Assembly (NCBI GenBank): GCA_021802225.1
Contig: JAKAAS010000158.1
Location: 1-5,601, forward strand
Source of the DNA: Bacillota bacterium
GTDB lineage: Bacteria > Bacillota_E > Sulfobacillia > Sulfobacillales > Sulfobacillaceae
Reading direction: 5' to 3'
Length of the DNA stretch: 5,601 nt
Shown: one piece after another, positions 1-5,288 of the stretch
Numbering within the stretch: position 1 is the stretch's first letter
Layout of the letters: each line of letters begins with the position of its first letter
The notes under the pieces: model-generated
What the model was told of the DNA's origin: nothing
What the model saw: only the letters and a program-made list of their open reading frames with translations
The model's database searches: none
Translations under genes and position numbers: made by a program

Positions 1-340
1 CGTCGATAACGGCTGCGGTATTGTAATAGACCCCGGCCATGGCTTCCTCATACAGGGGAACGATCAGCACCATGCGGTAGTTTTTGGCCAGAGTCTTCAT
101 CAAAGTCACGGTGGGGCCATCTGGCACGGCTTCAGCCGCTTGGTACCACCGCCTGTCCTGTTCGGCCGCAAAGTAAGGGGCAAAGAACAGCTCCTGCAGG
201 CATAAGACATTGACAGACTGAGCGGCGGCTTTCTTTATCCACTCTACGTGTTTTTCAATGGCAGCCTCCTTATGGACTGCGATATCCAGCTCTCCAGGCA
301 ATTCGTGATGCAACTGCAAGAGCCCTGCGCGCACTATCAT
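1..340 (-). CDS. Nitrilase-superfamily carbon-nitrogen hydrolase, beta-ureidopropionase-like (partial, N-terminal 113 residues)
   Basis: The reading frame starts at ATG 340 on the minus strand and stays open to the left edge, giving 113 residues that begin MIVRAGLLQLHHELPGEL. A GGAGGAG ribosome binding site (349-355) lies 8 nt before the start. The segment around residues 47-58 (LCLQELFFAPYF) carries the first catalytic residue, Glu50, of the nitrilase Glu-Lys-Cys triad. The following AEQDRRWY and VPDGPT stretches resemble beta-ureidopropionase / N-carbamoyl-amino-acid amidohydrolases. The Lys and Cys lie outside the window, so catalysis cannot be checked. Family members are cytoplasmic and hydrolyse N-carbamoyl-beta-alanine or N-carbamoyl amino acids to the amino acid, CO2 and ammonia, in reductive pyrimidine or hydantoin breakdown. 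It is divergent from a diaminopropionate ammonia-lyase gene, which supports a nitrogen-scavenging role. Superfamily assignment is firm; the substrate is inferred. Confidence 0.88.
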   Translation of the reverse strand, partial: MIVRAGLLQLHHELPGELDIAVHKEAAIEKHVEWIKKAAAQSVNVLCLQELFFAPYFAAEQDRRWYQAAEAVPDGPTVTLMKTLAKNYRMVLIVPLYEEAMAGVYYNTAAVID

Positions 341-356
341 CTGTTGCACTCCTCCA

Positions 357-385
357 TTGATTTCGTATAGTATGTAGTATATTAT
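357..385 (+). promoter_or_regulatory. Putative promoter of the diaminopropionate ammonia-lyase gene
   Basis: TTGATT (357-362; 4 of 6 to the -35 consensus), a 17-bp spacer and TATTAT (380-385; 5 of 6 to the -10 consensus). Transcription would start near 392, giving a leader of about 40 nt before ATG 434. The -10 box lies in the right arm of the palindrome at 364-388, so a bound regulator would block it. Confidence 0.5.
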
Positions 386-388
386 ACG
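364..388. promoter_or_regulatory. 25-bp imperfect palindrome, putative shared operator
   Basis: The sequence reads CGTATAgTAT, five central bases, ATAtTATACG. Nine of the twelve base pairs about the central base are complementary, including the outer six on each side. It lies between two divergent genes and overlaps the candidate -10 boxes for both directions, the position expected of a repressor site acting on both. The GTATA/TATAC half-sites recall the AT-rich palindromes bound by GntR-family (FCD type) regulators of amino-acid and pyrimidine catabolism, but no regulator gene is visible here, so the family is a guess. Confidence 0.6.
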
Positions 389-407
389 ATCAATCTCACT
401 TAATCAA
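381..407 (-). promoter_or_regulatory. Putative promoter of the nitrilase-family gene
   Basis: On the minus strand there is a perfect TATAAT (381-386) preceded by TTGATT (402-407) with a short 15-bp spacer. The -10 lies within the palindrome at 364-388. An alternative pair, TTGATC (388-393) and TATACG (364-369) with an 18-bp spacer, cannot be excluded. Either would give a leader of roughly 20-40 nt before the start at 340. Confidence 0.4.
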
Positions 408-433
408 GGTCGAGGCAAAGGAGTCGGGTGCAT

Positions 434-1648
434 ATGGCCAACACGGTGGAATGGATAGAGAACGTCCAGGCAGACTATCAGGATGTGCCGCTACTGGCGC
501 ATCTCACCCCTGCCATTGCGGAAGAAATCTTGGCTTACCACCGCACGTGGCCGGAATACCGGGAAACGCCGATGCATAGCCTGCCGCATCTGGCGGCTTA
601 TGCGGGGGTACGCAGCATTTATGTCAAAGACGAAGCCAAGCGGTTTGGGATTCACTCATTTAAGATACTGGGTGGCACTTGGGCCGTTGCCCGCGCCTTG
701 GCTGAACGCTGGCGTTTAGAAAGCCCTGTGAGCGCAAGCTCCCTAAAAGCCGCTGCATCGTGGGCGCCTTGCGTGACCCTGGCGGCGGCCAGTGACGGAA
801 ATCACGGCATGGGAGTGGCGTGGACAGCCCGGGAACTCGGTCAGCGGGCGGTGATCTTTTTGCCTGCTGGCACCCGTTCGTCCCGTGTCGAGCGAATTGC
901 TGCGCTGGGTGCCGAAGTGCATGTGACCGACATGAACTATGACGACACCGTGCAGCATGTGGCCCAGCAAGCCGCTGAGCACGGCTGGCTGCTGATCCAA
1001 GACACCTCGTGGCCAGGCTATGAGCAGATACCCCGGTGGGTGACTCAAGGATACCTGAGCATGGCTCTGGAAGCTTTCCAGCAGTTGGGTGCCCAGGGGA
1101 TGGAACCTCCCACGCACGTGATTTTGCAGGCAGGAGTGGGTTCCCTGGCCGCTGCCGTCACGGGGTTTTACGCGAATCGCTATGGGGCTGCCAACTGCCC
1201 CACCATTCTCATCGCCGAGCCAACCCTGGCGCCGGCGCTGTTGGAGTCGGCCCGCAGGTCAGATGGCCAGCTGGCAAAAATCGGGGGCCCGATGGAAACA
1301 GTGATGGCCGGGCTGGCCTGTGGGGAGCCTAATCCCTTGGCGTGGCCGCTGCTGCGATCATGGGCCGGTTTCTTTGTGGCGTGCTCCGATTCTGTTGCCG
1401 CGCGCGGGACCCGCATTCTCTCCAATCCCCTTGGGGAGGATCCCAGAATTTTGGCCGGAGAGTCTGGAAGCATGCCGCTGGGCCTCTTGGTGTCGCTCAT
1501 GGATGACCCGCGCTTCCATAAAGCCCGCGAGGCTTTTCGCCTGACATCCCAGTCGCGAATTCTCCTCTTCAATACCGAAGGCATCCCGGATCCCGGGCTG
1601 TTCTTGGATATTGTCTGGAACGGGGACTATTGCGCTGAACCAAAATAG
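434..1648 (+). CDS. dpaL: Diaminopropionate ammonia-lyase (PLP-dependent, YgeX/DpaL family)
   Basis: The product is a cytoplasmic 404-residue PLP enzyme, close to the usual family length of about 400. It is expected to convert 2,3-diaminopropionate to pyruvate and two ammonia. Numbered from ATG 434, the motifs are HSFKILGG with the Schiff-base lysine Lys77, SDGNHG (121-126) with a candidate catalytic Asp122, QDTSWPGY with Asp190, a glycine loop QAGVGSL (232-238) that would hold the PLP phosphate, MAGLACGEP (291-299), which is typical of this family rather than of threonine dehydratase, and GESGSMPLGLL near 342-352. AAAGGAG (417-423) is 10 nt from ATG 434 and only 4 nt from GTG 428, so ATG 434 is preferred; GTG 428 would add two residues. 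The divergent neighbour is a carbamoyl-amidohydrolase-like gene. The family is well supported; threonine dehydratase-like activity is the main alternative. Confidence 0.88.
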   Translation: MANTVEWIENVQADYQDVPLLAHLTPAIAEEILAYHRTWPEYRETPMHSLPHLAAYAGVRSIYVKDEAKRFGIHSFKILGGTWAVARALAERWRLESPVSASSLKAAASWAPCVTLAAASDGNHGMGVAWTARELGQRAVIFLPAGTRSSRVERIAALGAEVHVTDMNYDDTVQHVAQQAAEHGWLLIQDTSWPGYEQIPRWVTQGYLSMALEAFQQLGAQGMEPPTHVILQAGVGSLAAAVTGFYANRYGAANCPTILIAEPTLAPALLESARRSDGQLAKIGGPMETVMAGLACGEPNPLAWPLLRSWAGFFVACSDSVAARGTRILSNPLGEDPRILAGESGSMPLGLLVSLMDDPRFHKAREAFRLTSQSRILLFNTEGIPDPGLFLDIVWNGDYCAEPK

Positions 1649-1650
1649 CC

Positions 1651-1716
1651 GGGCCGCAGAAGTGCCAGAGTCTAAGATTAGGCTGCGGGCGCGACCGATG
1701 AACTGGCACTTGGCCC
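1651..1716. repeat. Long interrupted inverted repeat after the ammonia-lyase gene
   Basis: A perfect 9-bp pair, AAGTGCCAG (1660-1668) and CTGGCACTT (1703-1711), is flanked by a second pair, GGGCC (1651-1655) and GGCCC (1712-1716). Together they make a 14-bp stem with a 4-nt bulge on the left side (GCAG) and a 34-nt loop. It begins 3 bp after the stop codon at 1646-1648. No T-tract follows, so it is not a classical intrinsic terminator. It may slow 3' exonuclease, act in factor-dependent termination, or be a remnant of a repeat element. Confidence 0.6.
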
Positions 1717-1818
1717 CGTACGGCCGGATGGAGCCAAGAGGCTGACGGGATGTTCGGGGCCGGAATCGGGCCAGGGAATTCCAGCCACCGCGGAGTGTCT
1801 GCGACAGGTGATCTGTCC

Positions 1819-1847
1819 TTGACATTAGACCAGCGAGCCCGTAAAAT
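1819..1847 (+). promoter_or_regulatory. Sigma-A-type promoter of rplM-rpsI
   Basis: A perfect TTGACA (1819-1824), a 17-bp spacer and TAAAAT (1842-1847; 5 of 6) form a strong housekeeping promoter. The predicted start is near 1854, giving a leader of about 50 nt. A small inverted repeat, GACAG (1803-1807) / CTGTC (1813-1817), lies just upstream of the -35; its role is unknown. The promoter shows that the ribosomal pair is transcribed independently of the upstream lyase gene. Confidence 0.85.
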
Positions 1848-1860
1848 ACTAATGTTCGGT

Positions 1861-1880
1861 TGTCGGCAGTGTCGCCGGCA
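1861..1880 (+). ncRNA. Hairpin in the rplM leader, possible L13-type leader element
   Basis: In the predicted 5' leader, TGTCGGC (1861-1867) pairs with GCCGGCA (1874-1880), counting one U-G pair, around the loop AGTGTC. The alternative pairing GTGT (1869-1872) with ACAC (1880-1883) would exclude it. The hairpin ends 9 nt before the AGGAGGT ribosome binding site at 1890-1896. Bacillota commonly carry an autoregulatory L13 leader at this position; whether this sequence matches that family is not something I can confirm by eye. Confidence 0.4.
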
Positions 1881-1903
1881 CACAGAGGTAGGAGGTAAAT
1901 TTC

Positions 1904-2338
1904 ATGTCCACTTATATGGCCCGGTCTCAAGACGTTGATCGCAACTGGTATGTGATTGACGCCGCCGGATTGCCGCTGGGTCGTGTTGCTACTGTTGCAG
2001 CAACATTGCTTCGCGGAAAGCATAAACCCACATATACCCCTCATGTTGATACAGGTGATTATGTGATCATTGTCAACGCTTCAACAGTACTATTGACTGG
2101 CCGCAAGCTGGATCAAAAAATTTATTTTCATCATTCCGGGTACTTGGGCGGATTGAAGCGGACTGTCTACCGCCAGTTAATGCAAAAGAAACCCGCTTTC
2201 GTTATGGAAAAAGCCGTGCGCGGAATGCTTCCGCATAACCGTCTCGGTCGGGCGATGTACAAGAAGCTCAAAGTGTACGCACAGGGAGAACATCCTCACA
2301 GCGCACAGCAGCCGCAAGTATGGGAGGTTAAAATTTAA
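1904..2338 (+). CDS. rplM: 50S ribosomal protein L13
   Basis: The protein has 144 residues, the normal bacterial L13 length, and is an early-assembling 23S rRNA-binding protein of the large subunit. Recognisable segments are [16 protein letters not shown] (15-30), [20 protein letters not shown] (36-55) and the family signature around 107-132, with [15 protein letters not shown] and GEHPH. ATG 1904 is 7 nt after AGGAGGT (1890-1896), so it is preferred over the in-frame ATG at 1916. The gene overlaps rpsI by one base (TAATG) and shares its promoter. It is rather richer in AT than the flanking catabolic genes. Confidence 0.98.
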   Translation: MSTYMARSQDVDRNWYVIDAAGLPLGRVATVAATLLRGKHKPTYTPHVDTGDYVIIVNASTVLLTGRKLDQKIYFHHSGYLGGLKRTVYRQLMQKKPAFVMEKAVRGMLPHNRLGRAMYKKLKVYAQGEHPHSAQQPQVWEVKI

Positions 2339-2730
2339 TGGCAGTTGCGCAATTCTGGGGAACAGGACGCCGCAAGAATGCCGTTGCGCGTGTTCGCTTG
2401 GTGCCAGGCACCGGCAGGGTTTTAATTAATGGGCGGGCGATGGAGGACTATTTTCCGCTTTTGACATTGCAAAAAGGGATAATGGCTCCTCTTAATTCGG
2501 TAGAGCTGGTAGGGCGGTTTGATGTCCTCGTGCGGGTTGAGGGTGGCGGGGTGTCGGGACAGGCTGGCGCGGTGCGTCACGGGATTGCGCGCGCTCTTCT
2601 GTTGGTCGATACGAATTTACGTGTATCTTTGAAGCAGCGGGGATTCTTAACACGGGACCCGCGTATGAAGGAACGGCGGAAATATGGATTGAAGAAGGCA
2701 CGGAAAGCTCCGCAATTCTCAAAACGCTAA
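2338..2730 (+). CDS. rpsI: 30S ribosomal protein S9
   Basis: The protein has 130 residues, the usual S9 length. It binds the head of the small subunit, and its C-terminal tail reaches the P-site tRNA. Visible hallmarks are [17 protein letters not shown] (8-24), the signature [19 protein letters not shown] (69-87), and the basic tail with [19 protein letters not shown] and the final SKR. The ATG overlaps the rplM stop codon in TAATG, and GGGAGG (2322-2327) lies 10 nt upstream, indicating translational coupling. The stop codon is part of the terminator stem. Confidence 0.98.
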   Translation: MAVAQFWGTGRRKNAVARVRLVPGTGRVLINGRAMEDYFPLLTLQKGIMAPLNSVELVGRFDVLVRVEGGGVSGQAGAVRHGIARALLLVDTNLRVSLKQRGFLTRDPRMKERRKYGLKKARKAPQFSKR

Positions 2731-2755
2731 AAAAGCCCTTTTGGGGGCTTTTTTT
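2729..2755 (+). terminator. Intrinsic terminator of rplM-rpsI
   Basis: AAAAAAGCCC (2729-2738) pairs with GGGCTTTTTT (2745-2754) around a TTTTGG loop, followed by further T. The left arm starts inside the rpsI stop codon (2728-2730), so transcription ends immediately after the gene. Confidence 0.92.
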
Positions 2756-2783
2756 ATTGCCGGTGAGTGGACGCGCATCATCG

Positions 2784-2821
2784 AAAAAGCCCGGGGCGCA
2801 GATGCATGCCTCGGGCTTTTT
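2784..2821. terminator. Bidirectional intrinsic terminator between convergent genes
   Basis: AAAAAGCCCG (2784-2793) pairs with CGGGCTTTTT (2812-2821), and GGGC (2794-2797) with GCCT (2808-2811), giving a 14-bp stem with one G-U pair and a 10-nt loop. The A-tract and T-tract are symmetrical, so it works in either direction. It lies 14 bp beyond the stop codon of the minus-strand XRE-TPR gene, whose terminator it probably is, and also backs up the terminator at 2729-2755. Confidence 0.88.
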
Positions 2822-2835
2822 GGGAAGCCGGAAAG

Positions 2836-4164
2836 TCAGCTGATGCCGACGCCAACCAGTTCGGGCGCCGAAATGACAGGAAGGCGGGGAGTGAATTTCC
2901 GCGGTTCCGACGCGTCATTGCCGGCATCGCTCAAATGTGCCCATAAATGCGTGAGCGCATGGGCATCGCCTAATTGGCTCTGCACAATATAATATTCACA
3001 TTGCAGGTCGCGCTGCCCGCTGGACGGGGCTATGGCCAAGGCGCGGCTTAAATAATCTTTAGCCAGTGCGAAATCCTCTACCGCCACTGCCCGGCGGGCG
3101 AGAACCCTCAAAGCAAAGATTTTTGTGTCCTGCCAGGGCCAACTGTCCGGGGCGTTCAGCACGCGCGTGGCATAGCGGTCCAGAACAATTTCAGAGTCAG
3201 CGGTGCGCAGCAGCCCTTCCAAAATCACCGCCTGCCCTTCTTGAAAATGCACGCGGTCGAATACCGCCAGCGAGGACTCCAGCAACTCCCTGGCTTTCTC
3301 GCCACGCCCCAAGTCCGTCAGCACCTGCGCGATGTCCGCTTGAAGCGCTGCGCGCTCTTCATTGCCGCGTATCTCCGGCAAAAGGGTCAGGGCTTCCTCA
3401 ATAGCACCAGCAGCTTCCGGCTGGTGCCCCAGACGCCATTCCGCCGCGGCAATCCGGGTTAGCAGTTCTGCGCGCCGGGGAGGGCTGATGAGTTTCTGCG
3501 GCTCGTCTAAGGCTGTGCGGTACAGTTCCAGGGATGAGACCCACTGTCTTTGGCTGTAACAGAAGTCGCCGTAATGCTGGGCGGCCTCGGCGCGAATATT
3601 CGGCCCCTCGCGCGTCGTCAGCCGCTCCGCATATTCTAGAGCCTGCTGAAATGAATTCATGGCTTTGTGAAAAGAGCCGTGGCGCGCCGCGGCCATCCCC
3701 AAAGTGTTGGCGATTTCAATGGCTTGCACAGGATGGTCATCCGGGTGGATGAGCAGGAGACTCTCTTCGAGGTGAGCCAGTGCGGCATCGAGATTGCCCT
3801 GCGACATTTCCAGCCTGCCCATCGTCGCTTTAATGCGGGCGAGAATGTCCTCGCGCCCCGTCCGTTCCGCCAAGGTCAAGGCCTCTTGCAGTCCGAGCAT
3901 GCCGTCTTCAAGACGTCCGCTGTTCCATAATGCCTGGGCGGCTTTCAGCAGCACTTCGATGGTGCGCATATCGTCACCGTTCTCCAAAAAGAATCCCAAG
4001 GGTTTGCCCAGGCGACCGGCCATGATATCCAAGGCTTTGTGGGATGGATGGATACGGCCCAACTCAACTTGACTTACATAACTTTTGGTCAACTCGTCGC
4101 CTGCGAGCTGCTCTTGAGTTAACCCCAGCTTCTTTCTCAGGTCACGGATCTTTGTACCCACCAT
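2836..4164 (-). CDS. XRE-family HTH regulator with C-terminal TPR repeats
   Basis: The protein has 442 residues. Residues 5-60 form a Cro/CI-type helix-turn-helix (KIRDLRKKLGLTQEQLAG, then SYVSQVELGRIHPS and a third helix up to LGKPLGFFL). Residues from about 70 to 380 are helical repeats of TPR type, roughly seven, for example near 74-102, 109-139, 149-181, 233-264, 272-303 and 352-381, with the usual small and Ala residues (LDAALAHLEESL, HKAMNSFQQALEYAE). The tail 412-442 looks disordered. AGGAGG (4173-4178) lies 8 nt before ATG 4164. There is no membrane segment, so it is cytosolic. The HTH-plus-TPR layout resembles peptide-sensing RRNPP regulators, but no cognate peptide gene is visible and the ligand is unknown. 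It is convergent with rpsI and divergent from cwlD, so it may control cwlD or itself. Confidence 0.9.
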   Translation of the reverse strand: MVGTKIRDLRKKLGLTQEQLAGDELTKSYVSQVELGRIHPSHKALDIMAGRLGKPLGFFLENGDDMRTIEVLLKAAQALWNSGRLEDGMLGLQEALTLAERTGREDILARIKATMGRLEMSQGNLDAALAHLEESLLLIHPDDHPVQAIEIANTLGMAAARHGSFHKAMNSFQQALEYAERLTTREGPNIRAEAAQHYGDFCYSQRQWVSSLELYRTALDEPQKLISPPRRAELLTRIAAAEWRLGHQPEAAGAIEEALTLLPEIRGNEERAALQADIAQVLTDLGRGEKARELLESSLAVFDRVHFQEGQAVILEGLLRTADSEIVLDRYATRVLNAPDSWPWQDTKIFALRVLARRAVAVEDFALAKDYLSRALAIAPSSGQRDLQCEYYIVQSQLGDAHALTHLWAHLSDAGNDASEPRKFTPRLPVISAPELVGVGIS

Positions 4165-4493
4165 AATTCATCCCTCCTAGATGATAATGTACCACAAGTA
4201 AAACAAATAAACATCAGCGTGAGGGCCAAGATCTACTAAAAACTTCTGTGATGTCAAATAAGTGAAGTGATTGGGTGCGGTTTTATATCGAAGTTACTTA
4301 ACTAAACTGCGTACCGAGCAGGGTGATTGCTGTAGGCGGATAGAACTAGGCAATAGATACCTGACAAAATTTCTCGTGTATATTCCGCGGCCATTCATAG
4401 TCTCCGACCATCTCGCTCACACTACCCGCAGGGCGCCGAATATCAATAGCCAGAAAAAGAGGATAAGGATCCAACAGGAACAGGGGGAAAGAT
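4165..4493. other. 329-bp non-coding divergent region between the XRE-TPR gene and cwlD
   Basis: I see no gene here. The first 140 bases are AT-rich. A near-palindrome AGTTA-CT-TAACT (4292-4303) could be a binding site for the adjacent XRE regulator. Further right, CAGG/CCTG (4319-4322, 4360-4363) and ATTGC/GCAAT (4326-4330, 4350-4354) could form an irregular stem-loop. No clear sigma-A promoter for cwlD was found; related genes are often driven by sporulation sigma factors, whose boxes I could not identify with confidence. Confidence 0.5.
4230..4257 (-). promoter_or_regulatory. Weak candidate promoter of the XRE-TPR gene
   Basis: On the minus strand a perfect TTGACA (4252-4257) is followed after 16 bp by TAGATC (4230-4235), a poor -10 match. 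The leader would be about 60 nt. The good -35 with a weak -10 would suit an activated or regulated promoter, but the call is tentative. Confidence 0.3.
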
Positions 4494-5237
4494 GTGAACA
4501 AGGAAGGCGGGGCCGTACGCAGGGTCGGACGGTGGATTATGGCGTGGATAGCGGCAGCCGTCATGGGTGTGTTGCTCGCAGGCGCAGGGACCGTGCCGGC
4601 AGCGCCAATAGGAATCGAGGGGGCCCTGCTGCGGGGCCGGACGATTGTGATTGACCCCGGCCATGGGGGATACGACCCTGGGGCCAAGGGACGGATTGCG
4701 CGCGAAGACCAGGTCAATTTAGCGGTGTCGTTAGCGCTCCGGCAGTGGTTTGAGGCGGCGGGAGCCAGGGTGGTCCTGACATGGGATGAACCGGGAAAGA
4801 TTCCTCCGAACAGAAAGTACCGTGTGCAGCAGCGGGTCGCGTGGATCAACCAGACGGAAGGCAACGTGCTGATCGACATTCACTGCAATTCGGCGGGGCC
4901 CCGCTGGCGGGGCCCCCAGACTTTTTACTGGGATGGCAAAGGCTCATATCATCTAGCCCATGACGTGCAAGAAGAGTTGCAGTATTTTACCAATACCCGG
5001 CGCCGGGTGACCCGCATTGACCAGTATGTGCTGCGCCATGCCCAGATGCCCGCCATCAATGTCGAGGTGGGATTTATCACCAACCGCAAGGAAGAACGTC
5101 TGCTCGTGGACCCTGCCTACCAAAGGAAGCTGGCGTGGTATATATTTTTGGGAACGGAGCGGTGGTTTCTTAAAGGCCGCTGGCCTGAAAAACTTTTGCA
5201 GGCACCCCCTCCGACCCACTTATTGGTCCGGGATTGA
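4494..5237 (+). CDS. cwlD: N-acetylmuramoyl-L-alanine amidase, CwlD type
   Basis: The protein has 247 residues, close to the roughly 237 of Bacillus CwlD. In sporulation CwlD removes the peptide from muramic acid so that PdaA can form muramic delta-lactam in cortex peptidoglycan. A basic N-terminus and hydrophobic stretch (about 14-37) form a signal peptide or membrane anchor. The zinc amidase (Amidase_3) domain follows: DPGHGG with His57, Glu71 in ARED, HCN with His130, and VEVGFITN with catalytic Glu191. All expected zinc ligands and the catalytic glutamate are present. The start is GTG 4494, 6 nt after AGGGGG (4482-4487); the overlapping ATG at 4492 runs straight into TGA. A role in ordinary wall turnover is the alternative, but length and context favour CwlD. 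Confidence 0.88.
   Translation: MNKEGGAVRRVGRWIMAWIAAAVMGVLLAGAGTVPAAPIGIEGALLRGRTIVIDPGHGGYDPGAKGRIAREDQVNLAVSLALRQWFEAAGARVVLTWDEPGKIPPNRKYRVQQRVAWINQTEGNVLIDIHCNSAGPRWRGPQTFYWDGKGSYHLAHDVQEELQYFTNTRRRVTRIDQYVLRHAQMPAINVEVGFITNRKEERLLVDPAYQRKLAWYIFLGTERWFLKGRWPEKLLQAPPPTHLLVRD
4892..4916 (+). repeat. GC-rich tandem repeat and hairpin inside cwlD
   Basis: GGCGGGGCCCC occurs at 4892-4902 and again at 4906-4916. Each copy contains the palindrome GGGGCCCC, so the copies can also pair with each other as an 8-bp all-GC stem with a 6-nt loop. The 14-nt period is not a multiple of three, so the copies are read in different frames within SAGPRWRGPQ, just after zinc ligand His130. Confidence 0.7.
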
Positions 5238-5249
5238 GCCCGCCTCCGG

Positions 5250-5255
5250 TATAAT
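5250..5255 (+). promoter_or_regulatory. -10 box of a probable arginase promoter
   Basis: A perfect TATAAT lies 13 bp after the cwlD stop codon and 33 bp before the arginase ATG. No good -35 is present at the normal distance (TCCGGG at 5227-5232; TTGGTC at 5223-5228 is 21 bp away) and there is no extended -10 TG, so it may need an activator. Separate transcription of arginase from cwlD is plausible, although read-through from cwlD is not excluded, as no terminator is seen between them. Confidence 0.5.
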
Positions 5256-5288
5256 AGAAAGATATGACAGCAGCAGAGAGGAGCCCTT

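Noticed and set aside
1787..1793. ACCGCGG resembling part of a T-box motif upstream of rplM
   Set aside because: The preceding TGG of the T-box core is missing, there is no stem I or terminator/antiterminator, and the promoter lies downstream of it.
1750..1938. Small plus-strand open frame of 62 codons before rplM
   Set aside because: It spans the rplM promoter and ribosome binding site and runs out of frame into rplM; no ribosome binding site of its own.
1358..2044. 228-codon minus-strand open frame across the rplM promoter
   Set aside because: It would cover the end of the lyase gene, the rplM promoter and the start of rplM in antisense, and has no domain signature.
2741..2992. 83-codon plus-strand open frame after rpsI
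   Set aside because: It begins inside the rpsI terminator and crosses a second terminator and the antisense of the XRE-TPR gene.
4271..4654. 127-codon plus-strand open frame running into cwlD
   Set aside because: It overlaps the well-supported cwlD in another frame, has no ribosome binding site and gives an Arg/Gly-rich low-complexity product with no family features.
4346..4879. 177-codon minus-strand open frame antisense to cwlD
   Set aside because: It is a mirror of GC-rich coding DNA, lacks a ribosome binding site and recognisable motifs, and conflicts with an amidase with all catalytic residues.
5229..5242. CGGG/CCCG hairpin over the cwlD stop codon
   Set aside because: The stem is only 4 bp and no T-tract follows, so it cannot be called a terminator.
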